Below are positions 39,701 to 52,259 of a stretch of 64,000 nucleotides of DNA, one piece after another; the stretch's first letter is position 1; every line of letters begins with the position of its first letter. Made by a program: the position numbers and the translations under genes. This stretch comes from Piscicola geometra (lineage: Eukaryota > Annelida > Clitellata > Hirudinida > Piscicolidae): contig OX030957.1 of the NCBI GenBank assembly GCA_943735955.1, positions 4,030,801-4,094,800 on the forward strand. Direction: 5' to 3'. The notes beneath the pieces are model-generated. The model was not told the origin of the DNA. It saw only the letters and a program-made list of their open reading frames with translations, and did no database searches.

Positions 39701-42700
39701 ATTGCATTTTATTATATTTAAATTTTATTGCATTTTATTATATTTAAATTTTATTGCATTTTATTATATTTAAATTTTAATGCATTTTATTATATTTAAA
39801 TTTTATTGCATTTTATTATATTTAAATTTTATTGCATTTTATTATATTTAAATTTTATTGCATTTTATTATATTTAAATTTTATTGCATTTTATTATATT
39901 TAAATTTTATTGCATTTTATTATATTTAAATTTTATTGCATTTTATTATATTTAAATTTTATTGCATTTTATTATATTTAAATTTTATTGCATTTTATTA
40001 TATTTAAATTTTATTGCATTTTATTATATTTGAATTTTATTGCATTTTATTATATTTGAATTTTATTGCATTTTATTATATTTAAATTTTATTGCATTTT
40101 TTTATATTTAAATTTTTTTGCATTTTATTATATTTAAATTTTAATGCATTTTATTATATTTAAATTTTATTGCATTTTATTATATTTAAATTTTATTGCA
40201 TTTTATTATATTTAAATTTTATTGCATTTTATCATATTTAAATTTTATTGCATTTTATCATATTTAAATTTTATTGCATTTTATTATATTTAAATTTTAT
40301 TGCATTTTATCATATTTAAATTTTATTGCATTTTATTATATTTAAATTTTAATGCATTTTATTATATTTAAATTTTAATGCATTTTATTATATTTAAATT
40401 TTATTGCATTTTATTATATTTAAATTTTATTGCATTTTATTATATTTAAATTTTATTGCATTTTATTATATTTAAATTTTATTGCATTTTATTATATTTA
40501 AATTTTATTGCATTTTATTATATTTAAATTTTATTGCATTTTATTATATTTAAATTTTATTGCATTTTATTATATTTAAATTTTATTGCATTTTATTATA
40601 TTTAAATTTTATTGCATTTTATTATATTTAAATTTTATTGCATTTTATTTTAAATTTTATTTTAAACTTTATTTAAATAATATTCATTTTATACCGATCA
40701 TGAACCCCCCTTGAAGATTCTCTCTGCAGTGTGTGCTCTCAATGGACCGACTGGTCTTCGACAAGATGAGCATGTTTAGTTGCCGTGGTGACGACGATGG
40801 AGGTTGCTGTGTTGTTTGTTGAGGGATTAGAATATCAATGTTGTGCTTGTTACACAATGTTGTACTTGTTACACAATGTTGTACTTGTTACACAATGTTG
40901 TGCTTGTTACACAATGTTGTACTTGTTACACAATGTTGTACTTGTTACACAATGTTGTGCTTGTTACACAATGTTGTGCTTGTTACACAATGTTGTACTT
41001 GTTACACAATGTTGTACTTGTTACACAATGTTGTGCTTGTTACACAATGTTGTGCTTGTTACACAATGTTGTGCTTGTTACACAATGTTGTGCTTGTTAC
41101 ACAATGTTGTGCTTGTTACACAATGTTGTGCTTGTTACACAATGTTGTGCTTGTTACACAATGTTGTGCTTGTTACACAATGTTGTGCTTGTTACACAAT
41201 GTTGTGCTTGTTACACAATGTTGTGCTTGTTACACAATGTTGTGCTTGTTACACAATGTTGTGCTTGTTACACAATGTTGTGCTTGTTACACAATGTTGT
41301 GCTTGTTACACAATGTTGTGCTTGTTACACAATGTTGTGCTTGTTACACAATGTTGTGCTTGTTACACAATGTTGTGCTTGTTACACAATGTTGTGCTTG
41401 TTACACAATGTTGTGCTTGTTACACAATGTTGTGCTTGTTACACAATGTTGTGCTTGTTACACAATGTTGTGCTTGTTACACAATGTTGTGCTTGTTACA
41501 CAATGTTGTGCTTGTTACACAATGTTGTACTTGTTACACAATGTTGTGCTTGTTACACAATGTTGTGCTTGTTACACAATGTTGTGCTTGTTACACAATG
41601 TTGTACTTGTTACACAATGTTGTACTTGTTACACAATGTTGTGCTTGTTACACAATGTTGTGCTTGTTACACAATGTTGTGCTTGTTACACAATGTTGTG
41701 CTTGTTACACAATGTTGTGCTTGTTACACAATGTTGTGCTTGTTACACAATGTTGTGCTTGTTACACAATGTTGTGCTTGTTACACAATGTTGTGCTTGT
41801 TACACAATGTTGTACTTGTTACACAATGTTGTACTTGTTACACAATGTTGTACTTGTTACACAATGTTGTGCTTGTTACACAATGTTGTACTTGTTACAC
41901 AATGTTGTGCTTGTTACACAATGTTGTACTTGTTACACAATGTTGTGCTTGTTACACAATGTTGTGCTTGTTACACAATGTTGTGCTTGTTACACAATGT
42001 TGTACTTGTTACACAATGTTGTGCTTGTTACACAATGTTGTACTTGTTACACAATGTTGTGCTTGTTACACAATGTTGTGCTTGTTACACAATGTTGTGC
42101 TTGTTACACAATGTTGTGCTTGTTACACAATGTTGTACTTGTTACACAATGTTGTGCTTGTTACACAATGTTGTGCTTGTTACACAATGTTGTGCTTGTT
42201 ACACAATGTTGTACTTGTTACACAATGTTGTGCTTGTTACACAATGTTGTGCTTGTTACACAATGTTGTACTTGTTACACAATGTTGTGCTTGTTACACA
42301 ATGTTGTGCTTGTTACACAATGTTGTGCTTGTTACACAATGTTGTGCTTGTTACACAATGTTGTGCTTGTTACACAATGTTGTGCTTGTTACACAATGTT
42401 GTGCTTGTTACACAATGTTGTGCTTGTTACACAATGTTGTGCTTGTTACACAATGTTGTACTTGTTACACAATGTTGTACTTGTTACACAATGTTGTGCT
42501 TGTTACACAATGTTGTGCTTGTTACACAATGTTGTGCTTGTTACACAATGTTGTGCTTGTTACACAATGTTGTGCTTGTTACACAATGTTGTGCTTGTTA
42601 CACAATGTTGTGCTTGTTACACAATGTTGTGCTTGTTACACAATGTTGTGCTTGTTACACAATGTTGTACTTGTTACACAATGTTGTGCTTGTTACACAA

Positions 42701-45700
42701 TGTTGTGCTTGTTACACAATGTTGTGCTTGTTACACAATGTTGTGCTTGTTACACAATGTTGTACTTGTTACACAATGTTGTGCTTGTTACACAATGTTG
42801 TACTTGTTACACAATGTTGTGCTTGTTACACAATGTTGTGCTTGTTACACAATGTTGTGCTTGTTACACAATGTTGTGCTTGTTACACAATGTTGTGCTT
42901 GTTACACAATGTTGTGCTTGTTACACAATGTTGTGCTTGTTACACAATGTTGTGCTTGTTACACAATGTTGTGCTTGTTACACAATGTTGTACTTGTTAC
43001 ACAATGTTGTGGAGTATACTTAGCAACCACCACGGATTTTTCAAAATTATCAATTTCAAAAAAATTAATATACATTTAATAGATTTTAATTTGCAGATTG
43101 TAAATCTGTTTTTATTTTTTTAATATTCCAATCGCTTCAAAAGTTATTCAGCTTTTAAACTCAAATAAATAGAACTTTTAGGGGAATTACGTACAACGCT
43201 GTTTGGCTTGAATAAATATGCGTTTCATGGACCTGACTTTGAGAGTCTAACTTTATCACTATACTTTTTCAATCTCTCGTATATTGATGAAACTTTTTTT
43301 ATGAATGAAAATTCGGATCTGTTTTACATTTCTGCCGCAAACAACTGGAATATCGCCCATTCAATTCCTATTGGTTGGAAAAAAATATACCTAAAATTTG
43401 TTTGCATAACGTTGAAAATAAACGGACTTATTATATTTTAATGCATCAAATTTTTAGTTAGACGATTTTAGACAATTATGTTTACATTTTCAATAAACGG
43501 ACTTAAAAAATTGAATAATTAAAATAAGAAAAAAAATTTTTAGTTTTACTTTTACTTTTTCGTTTTAAAAATAATTAAAGTTTTTATTTTCGTTTTCGTG
43601 GAACGGTTATTCAGAATTGTCGTTTTCGTTTTCTTTACGAAAATAACACTGGTTTGTAGACTTAATTCTTGAGTACGCAGTAAAAAATGAATATCCAAAC
43701 TATTTCAAATTTTGACAAAGAGAAGGCCATAAGGTTTTTGCAGAGACACGGAGTGTTACACAGAGTTCGATTATGCAAAAATAATCATCAAATGAATCTA
43801 ACACAAGAAAGGTGGAGCTGCAGTAAAGCTCAGTGCAGGCAAAAGATTTCCCTCCACATAGGTACTTGGTTGGAGAACTCCAACTTGGAATTTAGGAAAA
43901 TTTTATTACTTTTTTATAGTTGGGCAACCAACCAAAGTACCATAAAGTTTTGCCTTAATGAGATAGGCGTTAGTTGCAAGACGTCTGTGGACTGGAAGAA
44001 CTTCATCCGTGAGGTCTGCGTCTGGAGGAGGGTGAGGACTCCAACAATAATAGGGGGCCAGGTCTACACGTCGAGATTGACGAAACCCTCATATTTCGTC
44101 GCAAGCACCACAAAGGCAGAATCCTTTCTCAGCAATGGGTCTTTCGAGGGATATGCAGAGAGACTAAAGAAGTGTTTCTCTATGCAGTGCCGGATCGGAC
44201 TGCAGACACTCTGCTGGGTGCCATCAAGGCTTGCATTGCTCCCGGCTCAATCATTCTTTCAGACATGTGGGCTTCATATAGCAGAATAGAAGAGATTGAT
44301 GGAATGGGTTATAGGCACATGACTGTAAATCATTCCACTAACTTTGTTGACCCTACTACTGGAGCCCACACACAGACTATCGAGAGTTTGTAGAACAAGC
44401 TGAAAAGAAGGAGTAAGAAAGAAGCAGGAACTGCTAGAAGTCTGCTGGACAGCTATCTAGCAGAGTTTATGTGAAGGCAGAAAAATAAGAATAATGATCT
44501 TTTTGTTACTATTTTGAAAGATATAAGTGAGTTTGATCTTAAATATTAAGTTAATTGAATATTTAAAAATTACTTTTATTACTATTTTAAAATACTGTTT
44601 ATGAATTTGATCATGCATATTAAGTTATTTAATTATAAACAATTACTTTTTTATTAGTGTTTTAAGACTGTTTTGTAAGTTTGATCCTATATATTAAGTT
44701 AATCAAATATGATACAATGACTTTTTTTATTAATATTAAAGATTGTTTTGTGAATTTGATTTTAAGTTAAATAAAAAATTATTGTTTATACATAATAAAT
44801 ATACAAGTGTTCTTTTACTCTTAAATTTTATATATATATTTAAATAAAAATTTAATTTTCAAAGGTATATTGTAAAAAGTTCATATTATATAACATTTTT
44901 TATAAAATGATACTTTTTCATTTTCAAGATTCATATTACAAAATTATACTTTTTTAAGTCCGTTTATTTTCAATATTATGCAAATAAATTTTATAAAATG
45001 ATACTTTTTAATTTTCAAGATCCATATTACAAAAATTATACTTTTTTAAGTCCGTTTGTTTTCAAAATTATGCAAATAAATTTTATGTATATCTTATTCC
45101 AACCAATAGGAATTGAGTAGCCGATATAATAGTTTATTTGCGGCAGAAATGTAAAACAGATCCGAAAATTCAAATTAAAAACTTAAATTAAAAGCGTATT
45201 TTGACAACTGAAATAAAAAAAGTAACTTTATAGTGCTTTTGGGTCTCATTCATGATGCCAGCATGATCAATTTGAATGATTCGAATGTTTTTTATTTAAT
45301 TTAAGATATTAAAAACATTTTATGAAAAAAAGACAACAAAAATCGTATGAAATCCTAATCCGAAACCCTTTTCGAGTCTAAAGTTTAGAGGCATTTAGAG
45401 AGTCAAAAGCGTCAGAAAATCATTTCAAAGTTAACTTTCCAATTTTGATTTACAATTTTAATTCTCATATTTTTTAATTCATGTTTTTATATGCTTTATT
45501 TGAATGTGAATTAAATTAGGAGATAAAATGGCGTGTAGCGAGCTTTTACGCATGCACTTTTAGTTATCTAGAAAGAACCTAAAACTCCTAAATCATTTAG
45601 GCTAAATGTCAGGCGATACTGGGTATGTATGATGTGGTCTTGAGGGCTCAAAAATAGGTTTAACTCAATGATTTTAGTATAATTTTGAAGAAAATGAAAT

Positions 45701-48700
45701 TTATTTTCAAAATATAATTCAATCTTTTAAAATATGTTGCTGATTTTAGAGAGTTTTAATAAAAACCTTTCACCTCTCTCTAAAAACATTATAATTCATT
45801 CCCTGCTAATCAAATTTAATATCTTTTGACATATTTTATAGAACTTTTGAAGAAGTTTTTAAAAATCTTTAATTTATTTTTATACTCTCTTTTTTGAGAG
45901 AGCAACTTGAAAAACTTTAAAATATGCTGGTGCCCAAACTGTGGATAACATAGTGTAAAACTAGTTATCGCTTTTAAAATTGTTATTTAGTTTTTTATAT
46001 TATTAAAATTATATTCTTTGAAAAGAAAATTCATTTTTCAACCTTAAAATTATCAATTGACGTTAGTCAAAACCTTAATAAGTTAAAGTTATTCAGTTTT
46101 ATACGATGACTATCATTCATACAAATTCCCCGGTTAAAGCTAATTAGCATAGCGTCGTGGTGGTTGCTAAGTATACTACTACTTTAGGGCTCATAAAAAC
46201 ACAGTAACAGAAAACACATTAAGTCCCATGAAGCAAACAAAACACAAAATACATCACAACAGAACACACAACAACAACAACACAAAATAAACACCACAAC
46301 AATAAAAAACATATAACATCCGACAACAAAACACACATCCCAACAAAAACAAAACACACACCCCAACAACAACAACACAAACCCCAACAACAGTATACGT
46401 GTGCCTGGGCTCAACCGATGGTCAGGTGTTTCTTGAAGTATTCAGCAGGCATTACAGCACAAACACCCTGCTACACAGTCATTCCTGCAGATTGTGGATC
46501 GAGAAAGACTGGATCAGTGTGCAGAACATTCTATACCGTGTGCAGGTCTTTTATGAATTCGCTAAAGTTTCCGCGAATTTACCATAGTTTCCGCGCATTT
46601 TGCTGATTAAATGGGTGAAATGTTATGGAGTAAAACTTTTCGTTTTGAAGTTAATTTTTTTGGAGTTTGATCATTTGTTTTCATAATTATTATAAAAAAA
46701 TGAAGATATTAAAAATAGTTAAGTTTATATATATATAAATTAGAGCTTTTCTTTAATCTACGTTAACTTTCGATTAACGCGTTAATTAATTAACGACCGT
46801 TAAAATTTTTAACGCCGTGAAATATTTTAACGCATTAAAAAAAATTAACGTTTATAAAAATTTCAATGCATTTAAACTTATTCAAATTGAACTGTTTTGT
46901 TGTTGTTTTGGTTACACTGTCAGCAAGTGAACACAAACACTACTAATTTACTGTCAACAAACGAATGGGAAAAATTGAATTTCATCAAAAAACTTCTCAT
47001 TTCTTAAAGATTTGCAACAGAACTTTTAGGGGGTGAAAAATACCTGAAATTTTCAAAGTGTTACTTGCAATTTGTCATTTTACCCAAGAAATATGCACTT
47101 CACAAGATGACCCAGCTTATGTCATTCGTTTCACACACAAAAATTTTTCCCTATTTGGAGCAGAGAATGAATAATCAGAATAACCAATGGTCAAGAATTG
47201 CCACATCATTAGGCCCCCGATTTAAAATTTTAAAATGTTTTCAAAAAATGAAAGAGTTAAAGAAACTATAAGAAGAAAAGAAAATCTCAAAAACTATACA
47301 GCCTTCACCAAACAAAAGATTACAAACATATGTAACTTCAGATTTTGAAGGTGAAGATACTTCAATGATTACTAATTAAATCATTAAACGTTATAGAAAA
47401 GAATCTGAAGTAGGCTTTGAAAGTTGTCTTGGTGGCAACAACACGAAGGGGCATATCCGACTCTTGCGAAACTGGCAAGAAAGTACTTGTCATCTCCCGC
47501 AAGTAGAGTTTCAGGTGAACGTATATTCGGCTTGTCAAGACACATAGTTAGCAAGAAAAGAGTCTCTTTAGATTTAACTAATGTTGAAAAACTTGTTTGC
47601 TTGAGTAACTGGCTACAAAATGATGTGTGACAATGCCTTTTTTTATCATTTATGGATTTTTTCCTTTAAAATGTAGATTACTTTTAGAAAAAAAGTCTGA
47701 GAAAATTTTTATTACATTTGTAAGAAAAAACATTTAACTTCTTATTCATAATAATGTCAAAGATGCTAAAAACGTTGCGTTAAAATACGATTAACGCACG
47801 ATTAAAATTATTAATCAAACGATTAACGGTGATTAGAATTTTAATCGTGGGATAGCTCTAATATAAATGTTTTTTATCTATTTTTATTTATTACATTTAC
47901 TGTAGAACATTGTTTAGAATACATCGGCATGAATGTCGTTAAAACTCCCTCAACAGAACGACCGTCTCTTGCTCACCAAAAATAACAGCATTCTTTGCTA
48001 CAACCACGTCTCGCAACAAATACAAGAACAACGCCAACAACAACAACATCAACAACCTCCAATCATCATTACAGTCAATTGCAAGTATCACATTTCAGGT
48101 GGCATTTGGTGGTGGTGGTGATGATGATGATGGCGGTGATGGTGATGATGGTGGTGGTGATGGTGATGATGGTGACGATGGGGATGGGGATGAGGATGAG
48201 GGTGATGGTGATGATGGTGATGATGGTGATGGTGGTGGTGGTGGTGGTGATGATGATGATGGCGGTGATGGTGATGATGGTGGTGGTGATGATGGTGGTG
48301 GTGATGGTGATGATGGTGAGGGGGGTGATGGTGGTGAAGATGGTGATGGTGATTATGGTGGTGAAGGTGATAGTGGTGAAGGTGATGCTCATAATGCCTC
48401 TGATGATGATGGTAATGAGGATAATCGGCGAGTGGGTTGGCTAAGATGGTAAATCGTTGGACCCGCAACTTAAAGGTCGCCAGTTCGAATCCCTGTTGAG
48501 CCAACCGTGAGCTATCATATACCTAGTGTATATGATGCGGTGTTTCACGACGTATGTGGTGTGAGTGGCGCCTCAGTTGCGTGCTTTCTTATAAATACGC
48601 ATAATTTTTCATTTATTATTATGATGATGGTCATGCTGATGATGATAATGACGATGATGATGATGACGGTGATGATGACGGTGATGATGACGGTGATGAT

Positions 48701-51700
48701 GATGATGACGAACAGCTCTTCTCGCGCTAAGCTCTGACGAGTACATCATCGTCACCTTCGACAGCAGCGTCTTCAAGCTCTCCCTGCAAGGTGCTTCCTT
48801 TTCCGCTCATCATCATCATCATCACCACCACGCCATCCTTATCATCACCACAGATTCATCATCATTGTTACAACCGTGCCGTCATCATCATCACCACGGC
48901 ATCATCATCATCGTTTTCACCAAACTTTTTCACTATGTATCACGATCCTCATCGTCACAACCACCACAAACACCACAAACAGCACATCTCCACCACCACC
49001 TACAGACGACACAAACTACCGCGTAGAGGCTTTCCCAGTAGAGTGGGACGGCCACAGCAACCACACCAGCAGTGAATGGAACGTGCAGGGCGCCTGTCTG
49101 AGCCACTGTGGCTGCTTTCTCGTTTGCGGCCTAACTCCCTGCCAGGACTTTTGCCACAAAATGTTCAAACGACCTTATCTGGTTTGTGGGAGGGGAGAGG
49201 GCTTTTTCTATTCAGGATTTGTCTTAGGAGATTCTGGTCGCAGGCTCAAACTTCTATAACCACGTCATTTTGTTTTAGGGTGCTTCAGTTGCGTGCCCGG
49301 GCGTGATATAAAAACGACAATTATTATTTTATTGTTATAGTACTTGATTACGAGGTTCTATTGTCTGTTTTTTACAACTACTACCAGTACCAGCATCTTT
49401 TTCTAGGTCACGTACACACGCATCAAACCAATGGAAAGCGTCCACGCTGACCTCCTTGCCCTGACAGACCAACCGTTGTGCCACGCCTATGACCTACTAA
49501 CAGCGGTCAAGGTGGTTTTTTCATGCTGCGTCCACAACTAAATTAAATACATAATAAATAATTAATAAATAGTGTAGATGTTCAATCAGATATATTCTTT
49601 CATTGGGGTTCTGCGAGTAGCTATTTCATAAGCTATAGGTATTTTTGATAAAATTATATATAAAATATTATTCTTATGATTATTTGTTTTTCATATATTT
49701 ATAATTAATCTAAATCAAACTTCGTTTCTTTTGATTCTATATTTGGTGATGGATGCAGGCTGAGACGCCAGAGGGGGTGTTGAGGCAGATGGTGGAGGAG
49801 GGGGAGGAGGGGGAGGAGGGCAGGATGAAGATGAGCACGATGCAGATGAAGCTCTCCAGGTGCTCTACGTCCCACTCCAAATGAGTATTCTTTCTAGTTT
49901 TAAAGATAATTATAATATTTTCGTCTCTTTAAATTATTGTTTTTCCTTTTCAATTTTGTGTTTTTAAATGACTTTTTATGTCTTTAAATATCTTTTTTAT
50001 GACTTTAAATATCTTTTTTATGACTTTAAAATCTTTTTTATGACTTTAAATATCTTTTTTATGACTTTAAATTGATATTCTATATCTCCAAATGAATTGT
50101 TCATGCTCGCCTCGGCAGATTCATCCACTCCGTGCTGTTGCTCAAGAGCAAAGAAGCGAGTGACCAGAAGGTTTGCGGAGATTATTTGATTATGCGCAGT
50201 CAGTCAATTAATTATAATGTAATTAATTAACAAGTATTAGTCATGATAATGAGCTGAAGGAAGGGAAGACGATGGAGGCATGGAGATGCTATATATTTGA
50301 TATATGGTGATATAGCCATTATTGACAAATGTTAATGGGATTGGGATGGCTGATGATTATGCAATGATGATAATGATGCTTGAGCAACGATGATAATGAT
50401 GCTTGAGCAGTGATGATAATGATGCTTGAGCAATGATGATAATGATGCTTGAGCAATGATGATAATGATGCTTGAGCAATGATGATAATGATGCTTGAGC
50501 AATGATGATGATAATGATGCTTGACGTATGGCACAGAAGGGGCTGGAGGAGGGCATGAGAAGGCTCGAGAGGGAGCTGATGCAGCGACATTTCAGTGCAC
50601 TCTTCCCCGAAGGCCTGCACGCCACCCTCTCCCCCAGAGGTGGCACTGAATGCTTTTTTAAATTTAAAAGTGATTTAAAAAATGTTTTTTTTATTTATTT
50701 TATTTAACTAGAAGTATATTTATTTTATTTAACTAGAAGTATATTTATTTTATTTAACTAGAAAGATATTTATTTTATTTAACTAGAAGTATATTTATTT
50801 TATTTAACTAGAAAGATATTTATTTTATTTAACTAGAAATATATTGAGCAATAACCCGCTTATCATTTTAATTTCAAACTATACTTTTACCATGCGTTTT
50901 CAAGAACAAATTATACAGAATAATCATTAATCATTACAAATTAAAAAATACAAACCTCAGTACAAATTATAAGGTACAATCCTCAGTACAAATTATAAGG
51001 TACAATCCTCAGTACAAATTATACAGTACAATCCTGAGCACTCACCCCACAGAGGCTCGTTCGTTGAAGATGCTCACATCTTTCGTGAAATCTTACTCCT
51101 CCTCAGAGGTTGCAGAAACAGACTCCGAGGACCTTTGTCCTGCCTGCCAAAGCGGTACCAGTGCCATGATGATGATGATGATGATGGTGGTGGGATGGTT
51201 TTGGGATGATGATGATAGTGGTGCGATGACGATAATGATGCAGTGTTGCTTAACTTATCGAGGTAACATTGCTCACTTGAGAATGTCTAGTTATGCTTTT
51301 GTGATTCTTGCTAGTTTAAACCATCTTAACAGGCTGTCTTAAATTTGATTTTGTACCACAATGAATACGCACTAACAATTAAATTATACTATTATATTAT
51401 ATTCTATCATCATCATCATCTTTATAGATTATAATTTAAAATCTCCAGATTTGAAGGAGAACAACTACGACTCTGTTGTGTGTTCCAAGGGACACTCCTT
51501 TCGTTAGTTCATCTTCCTCGTGTTGAGCACCTCCATTGTCCCTCCATCTATCTTATAATTGCATTATCATATCAATTAATCAATTTAATTACCCCCTAAA
51601 TTACCTCACTGATTGAATAATCAAAACGATAATCTATAAAACTATATATGAAAAGGGATTTGATTAAAAATGCGAGCGTATCTGGGTCATGACAATAATG

Positions 51701-52086
51701 ACCAACGCAGGCAGGTGCAGTCAGACACTCCTCCTGCTGGAGGACATGGCTTTGAGGACGTGCCAACAGTGCCAGAAACCTGCCTTGCCCGTTTGCAGTC
51801 AGTTAGCCATTGATGTTTTTTTATATTAGGTTTTATAAATTTTTAGTTTTGTAATAATTGATTCATGAAACGCCTATGATATTTTTAGCCTTAATGAATA
51901 ATTTATGGTTTTTAATAACTAATTGGTAAAAACGTCTTTGATATTTTCTTTAATAAATAATTCACGGCGGTTTAATGATTATTAAACCATCATAATTGAA
52001 TTTCGATACGCGCAGACTACATGGGAAGCTTCTTCAAGAAAGTGCAGATTGACAGCTGTTTGTTCTGTGATGGCTTGGTAATCTAA
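36728..52086 (+). CDS. GTF3C4: TFIIIC 90-kDa subunit-like protein
   Basis: Nineteen exons: 36728-36844, 37004-37061, 37309-37399, 38430-38502, 38851-39031, 39146-39249, 40730-40787, 46394-46545, 47957-48098, 48716-48790, 49006-49181, 49407-49511, 49759-49859, 50119-50170, 50537-50639, 51053-51154, 51449-51502, 51711-51797 and 52016-52086. Together they give 633 residues in frame. The N-terminal two thirds look like a WD/beta-propeller (VALWRFDVED, YVCLGSTDGQVFLEVF, SDEYIIVTFDSSVFKL). The C-terminus has the TFIIIC zinc-finger layout: CPAC (558/561), CSKGH (575/579), RRCSQTLLLLEDMALRTCQQ with CQQC (599/602), and SCLFCDG (625/628). In humans GTF3C4 is part of TFIIIC, which recruits TFIIIB to tRNA and 5S genes. 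The ends of exons 2 and 7 (37061, 40787) have weak donors. Some introns are very large and filled with satellites and transposons. Human GTF3C4 is longer (about 820 residues). Confidence 0.82.
37918..38350 (+). repeat. 28-bp TTTAAATTTTCAAATATTAT minisatellite
   Basis: About 15 tandem copies of a 28-bp AT-rich unit (TTTAAATTTTCAAATATTAT then ATCTATTA), nearly identical to each other, in TFIIIC90 intron 3. A few copies have ATATATTA in place of ATCTATTA. Confidence 0.95.
39413..40650 (+). repeat. 26-bp TTTTATTGCATTTTATTATA minisatellite
   Basis: About 47 tandem copies of a 26-bp unit (TTTTATTGCATTTTATTATA then TTTAAA) with rare single-base changes, in TFIIIC90 intron 6, directly upstream of exon 40730-40787. 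Confidence 0.95.
40834..43010 (+). repeat. 19-bp TGTTGTGCTTGTTACACAA satellite array
   Basis: About 114 tandem copies of the 19-bp unit, extremely uniform. The only common variant is G or A in TTGTGC/TTGTAC. It sits in TFIIIC90 intron 7, just after exon 7. Because 19 is not a multiple of three and the unit lacks stops, all three plus frames stay open for over 2 kb and encode the same 19-residue repeat (MLCLLHNVVLVTQCCACYT) in different phases. I treat it as non-coding. Confidence 0.95.
43305..45174 (+). mobile_element. Degenerate Merlin (IS1595-like) DNA transposon with long inverted ends
   Basis: The left end (about 43305-43440) and right end (about 45025-45174) are inverted copies of about 140 bp sharing CGGATCTGTTTTACATTTCT, TTCCTATTGGTTGGA and AAACGGACTTA blocks. 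Between them lies a broken Merlin transposase. It is inserted in TFIIIC90 intron 7. The exact ends and target duplication are uncertain. Confidence 0.75.
43687..44474 (+). pseudogene. Broken Merlin transposase
   Basis: The first frame, from 43687, reads SNFDKEKAIRFLQRHGVLHR and CSKAQCRQKISLHIGTWLEN. Near 44050 it must shift frame to follow the family: HVEIDETLIFRRKHHKGRIL, QQWVFRGICRETKEVFLYAV, SIILSDMWASYSR and VNHSTNFVDPTTGAHTQTIE. Stops then replace expected Trp codons (TAG at 44391 and TGA at 44472). EIDE and the later LSDMW Asp are catalytic DDE-type positions. So the copy is a dead IS1595/Merlin-family transposase with one frameshift and at least two stops. Confidence 0.8.
46741..47860 (+). 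mobile_element. Degenerate hAT transposon (ZBED/Ac-like) in TFIIIC90 intron 8
   Basis: The 1120-bp element starts TAGAGCTTTTC and ends GGGATAGCTCTA. Subterminal zones are rich in GATTAACG/CGTTAAT motifs (46770-46860 and 47770-47850). A perfect 8-bp duplication fixes the ends. A transposase remnant lies inside. Confidence 0.85.
47065..47630 (+). pseudogene. Broken hAT transposase remnant
   Basis: Two pieces lie in different frames. 47065-47271 includes NQWSRIATSLGPRFKILKCF. 47424-47630 encodes WWQQHEGAYPTLAKLARKYL and SGERIFGLSRHIVSKKR, a hAT C-terminal dimerisation domain of the ZBED type. Stops and frameshifts between them make it non-functional; the short length shows internal deletion. 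Confidence 0.75.
48108..48400 (+). repeat. GATGGTGGT-type trinucleotide tract
   Basis: About 290 bp of GGTGAT/GATGAT units directly after the donor of TFIIIC90 exon 9. The minus-strand poly-His frame across it is an artefact. Confidence 0.9.
48436..48615 (+). mobile_element. tRNA-derived SINE copy
   Basis: The head has an A box TGGCTAAGATGG (48440-48451) and a B box AGTTCGAATCC (48482-48492), with pairing flanks GTTGGCT and AGCCAAC. The body GTGGCGCCTCAGTTGCGTGC recurs near 49280. It is followed by a GATGAT tail. It lies in TFIIIC90 intron 9. The A-box position and weak T stem argue against a working tRNA gene. Confidence 0.6.
49225..49345 (+). mobile_element. Degenerate SINE copy, mainly 3' region
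   Basis: A weak B-box-like GGCTCAAACTTC (about 49242-49253) is followed by GTGCTTCAGTTGCGTGCCCG, which matches the body of the SINE at 48436. An AT-rich tail follows. It lies in TFIIIC90 intron 11. Confidence 0.4.
50355..50525 (+). repeat. ~20-bp GATAATGATGCTTGAGCAAT minisatellite
   Basis: Eight tandem copies, in TFIIIC90 intron 14 just upstream of exon 50537-50639. Confidence 0.9.
50685..50840 (+). repeat. TATTTATTTTATTTAACTAGAAG tandem repeat
   Basis: About six copies of a ~24-bp AT-rich unit (core TTTATTTAACTAGAAGTATA) in TFIIIC90 intron 15. Confidence 0.85.
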
Positions 52087-52259
52087 ACTACACACTACTT
52101 TACATGCCGTCGTGTCTAGACTGAACAGTTTCCTCAAAATATTAACTAACTTTTTTAATGCTCATTCAATTGAAATAGTTTGTGACGTCTTAACGTGCTC
52201 ATTCAATTAAAAATTTGCCAATAGATATGTTTGTTTAAAATTAAATGCAATACATAGTT

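Larger units (their letters stand above)
43013..46177. repeat. Perfect 22-bp inverted repeat pair enclosing the Merlin element
   Basis: The 22 bases at 43013-43034 (start AGTATACTTAGC) are repeated exactly in reverse complement at 46156-46177. The enclosed 3165 bp includes the Merlin copy at about 43305-45174. No matching target-site duplication outside was found. The outer left end abuts the 19-bp satellite. It may be the ends of an older element into which Merlin inserted. Confidence 0.7.
46733..47868. repeat. Perfect 8-bp target-site duplication of third hAT element
   Basis: ATATAAAT occurs at 46733-46740 and again at 47861-47868, exactly flanking the element 46741-47860. Confidence 0.85.

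Noticed and set aside
40785..43123. Three overlapping plus-strand frames of 726-764 codons
   Set aside because: They are the three phases of the 19-bp satellite, encode the same repeat and lie in a well-supported intron.
48436..48510. Functional tRNA gene
   Set aside because: A and B boxes are present, but the T stem pairs poorly and the A box overlaps the supposed acceptor stem. A SINE head fits better.
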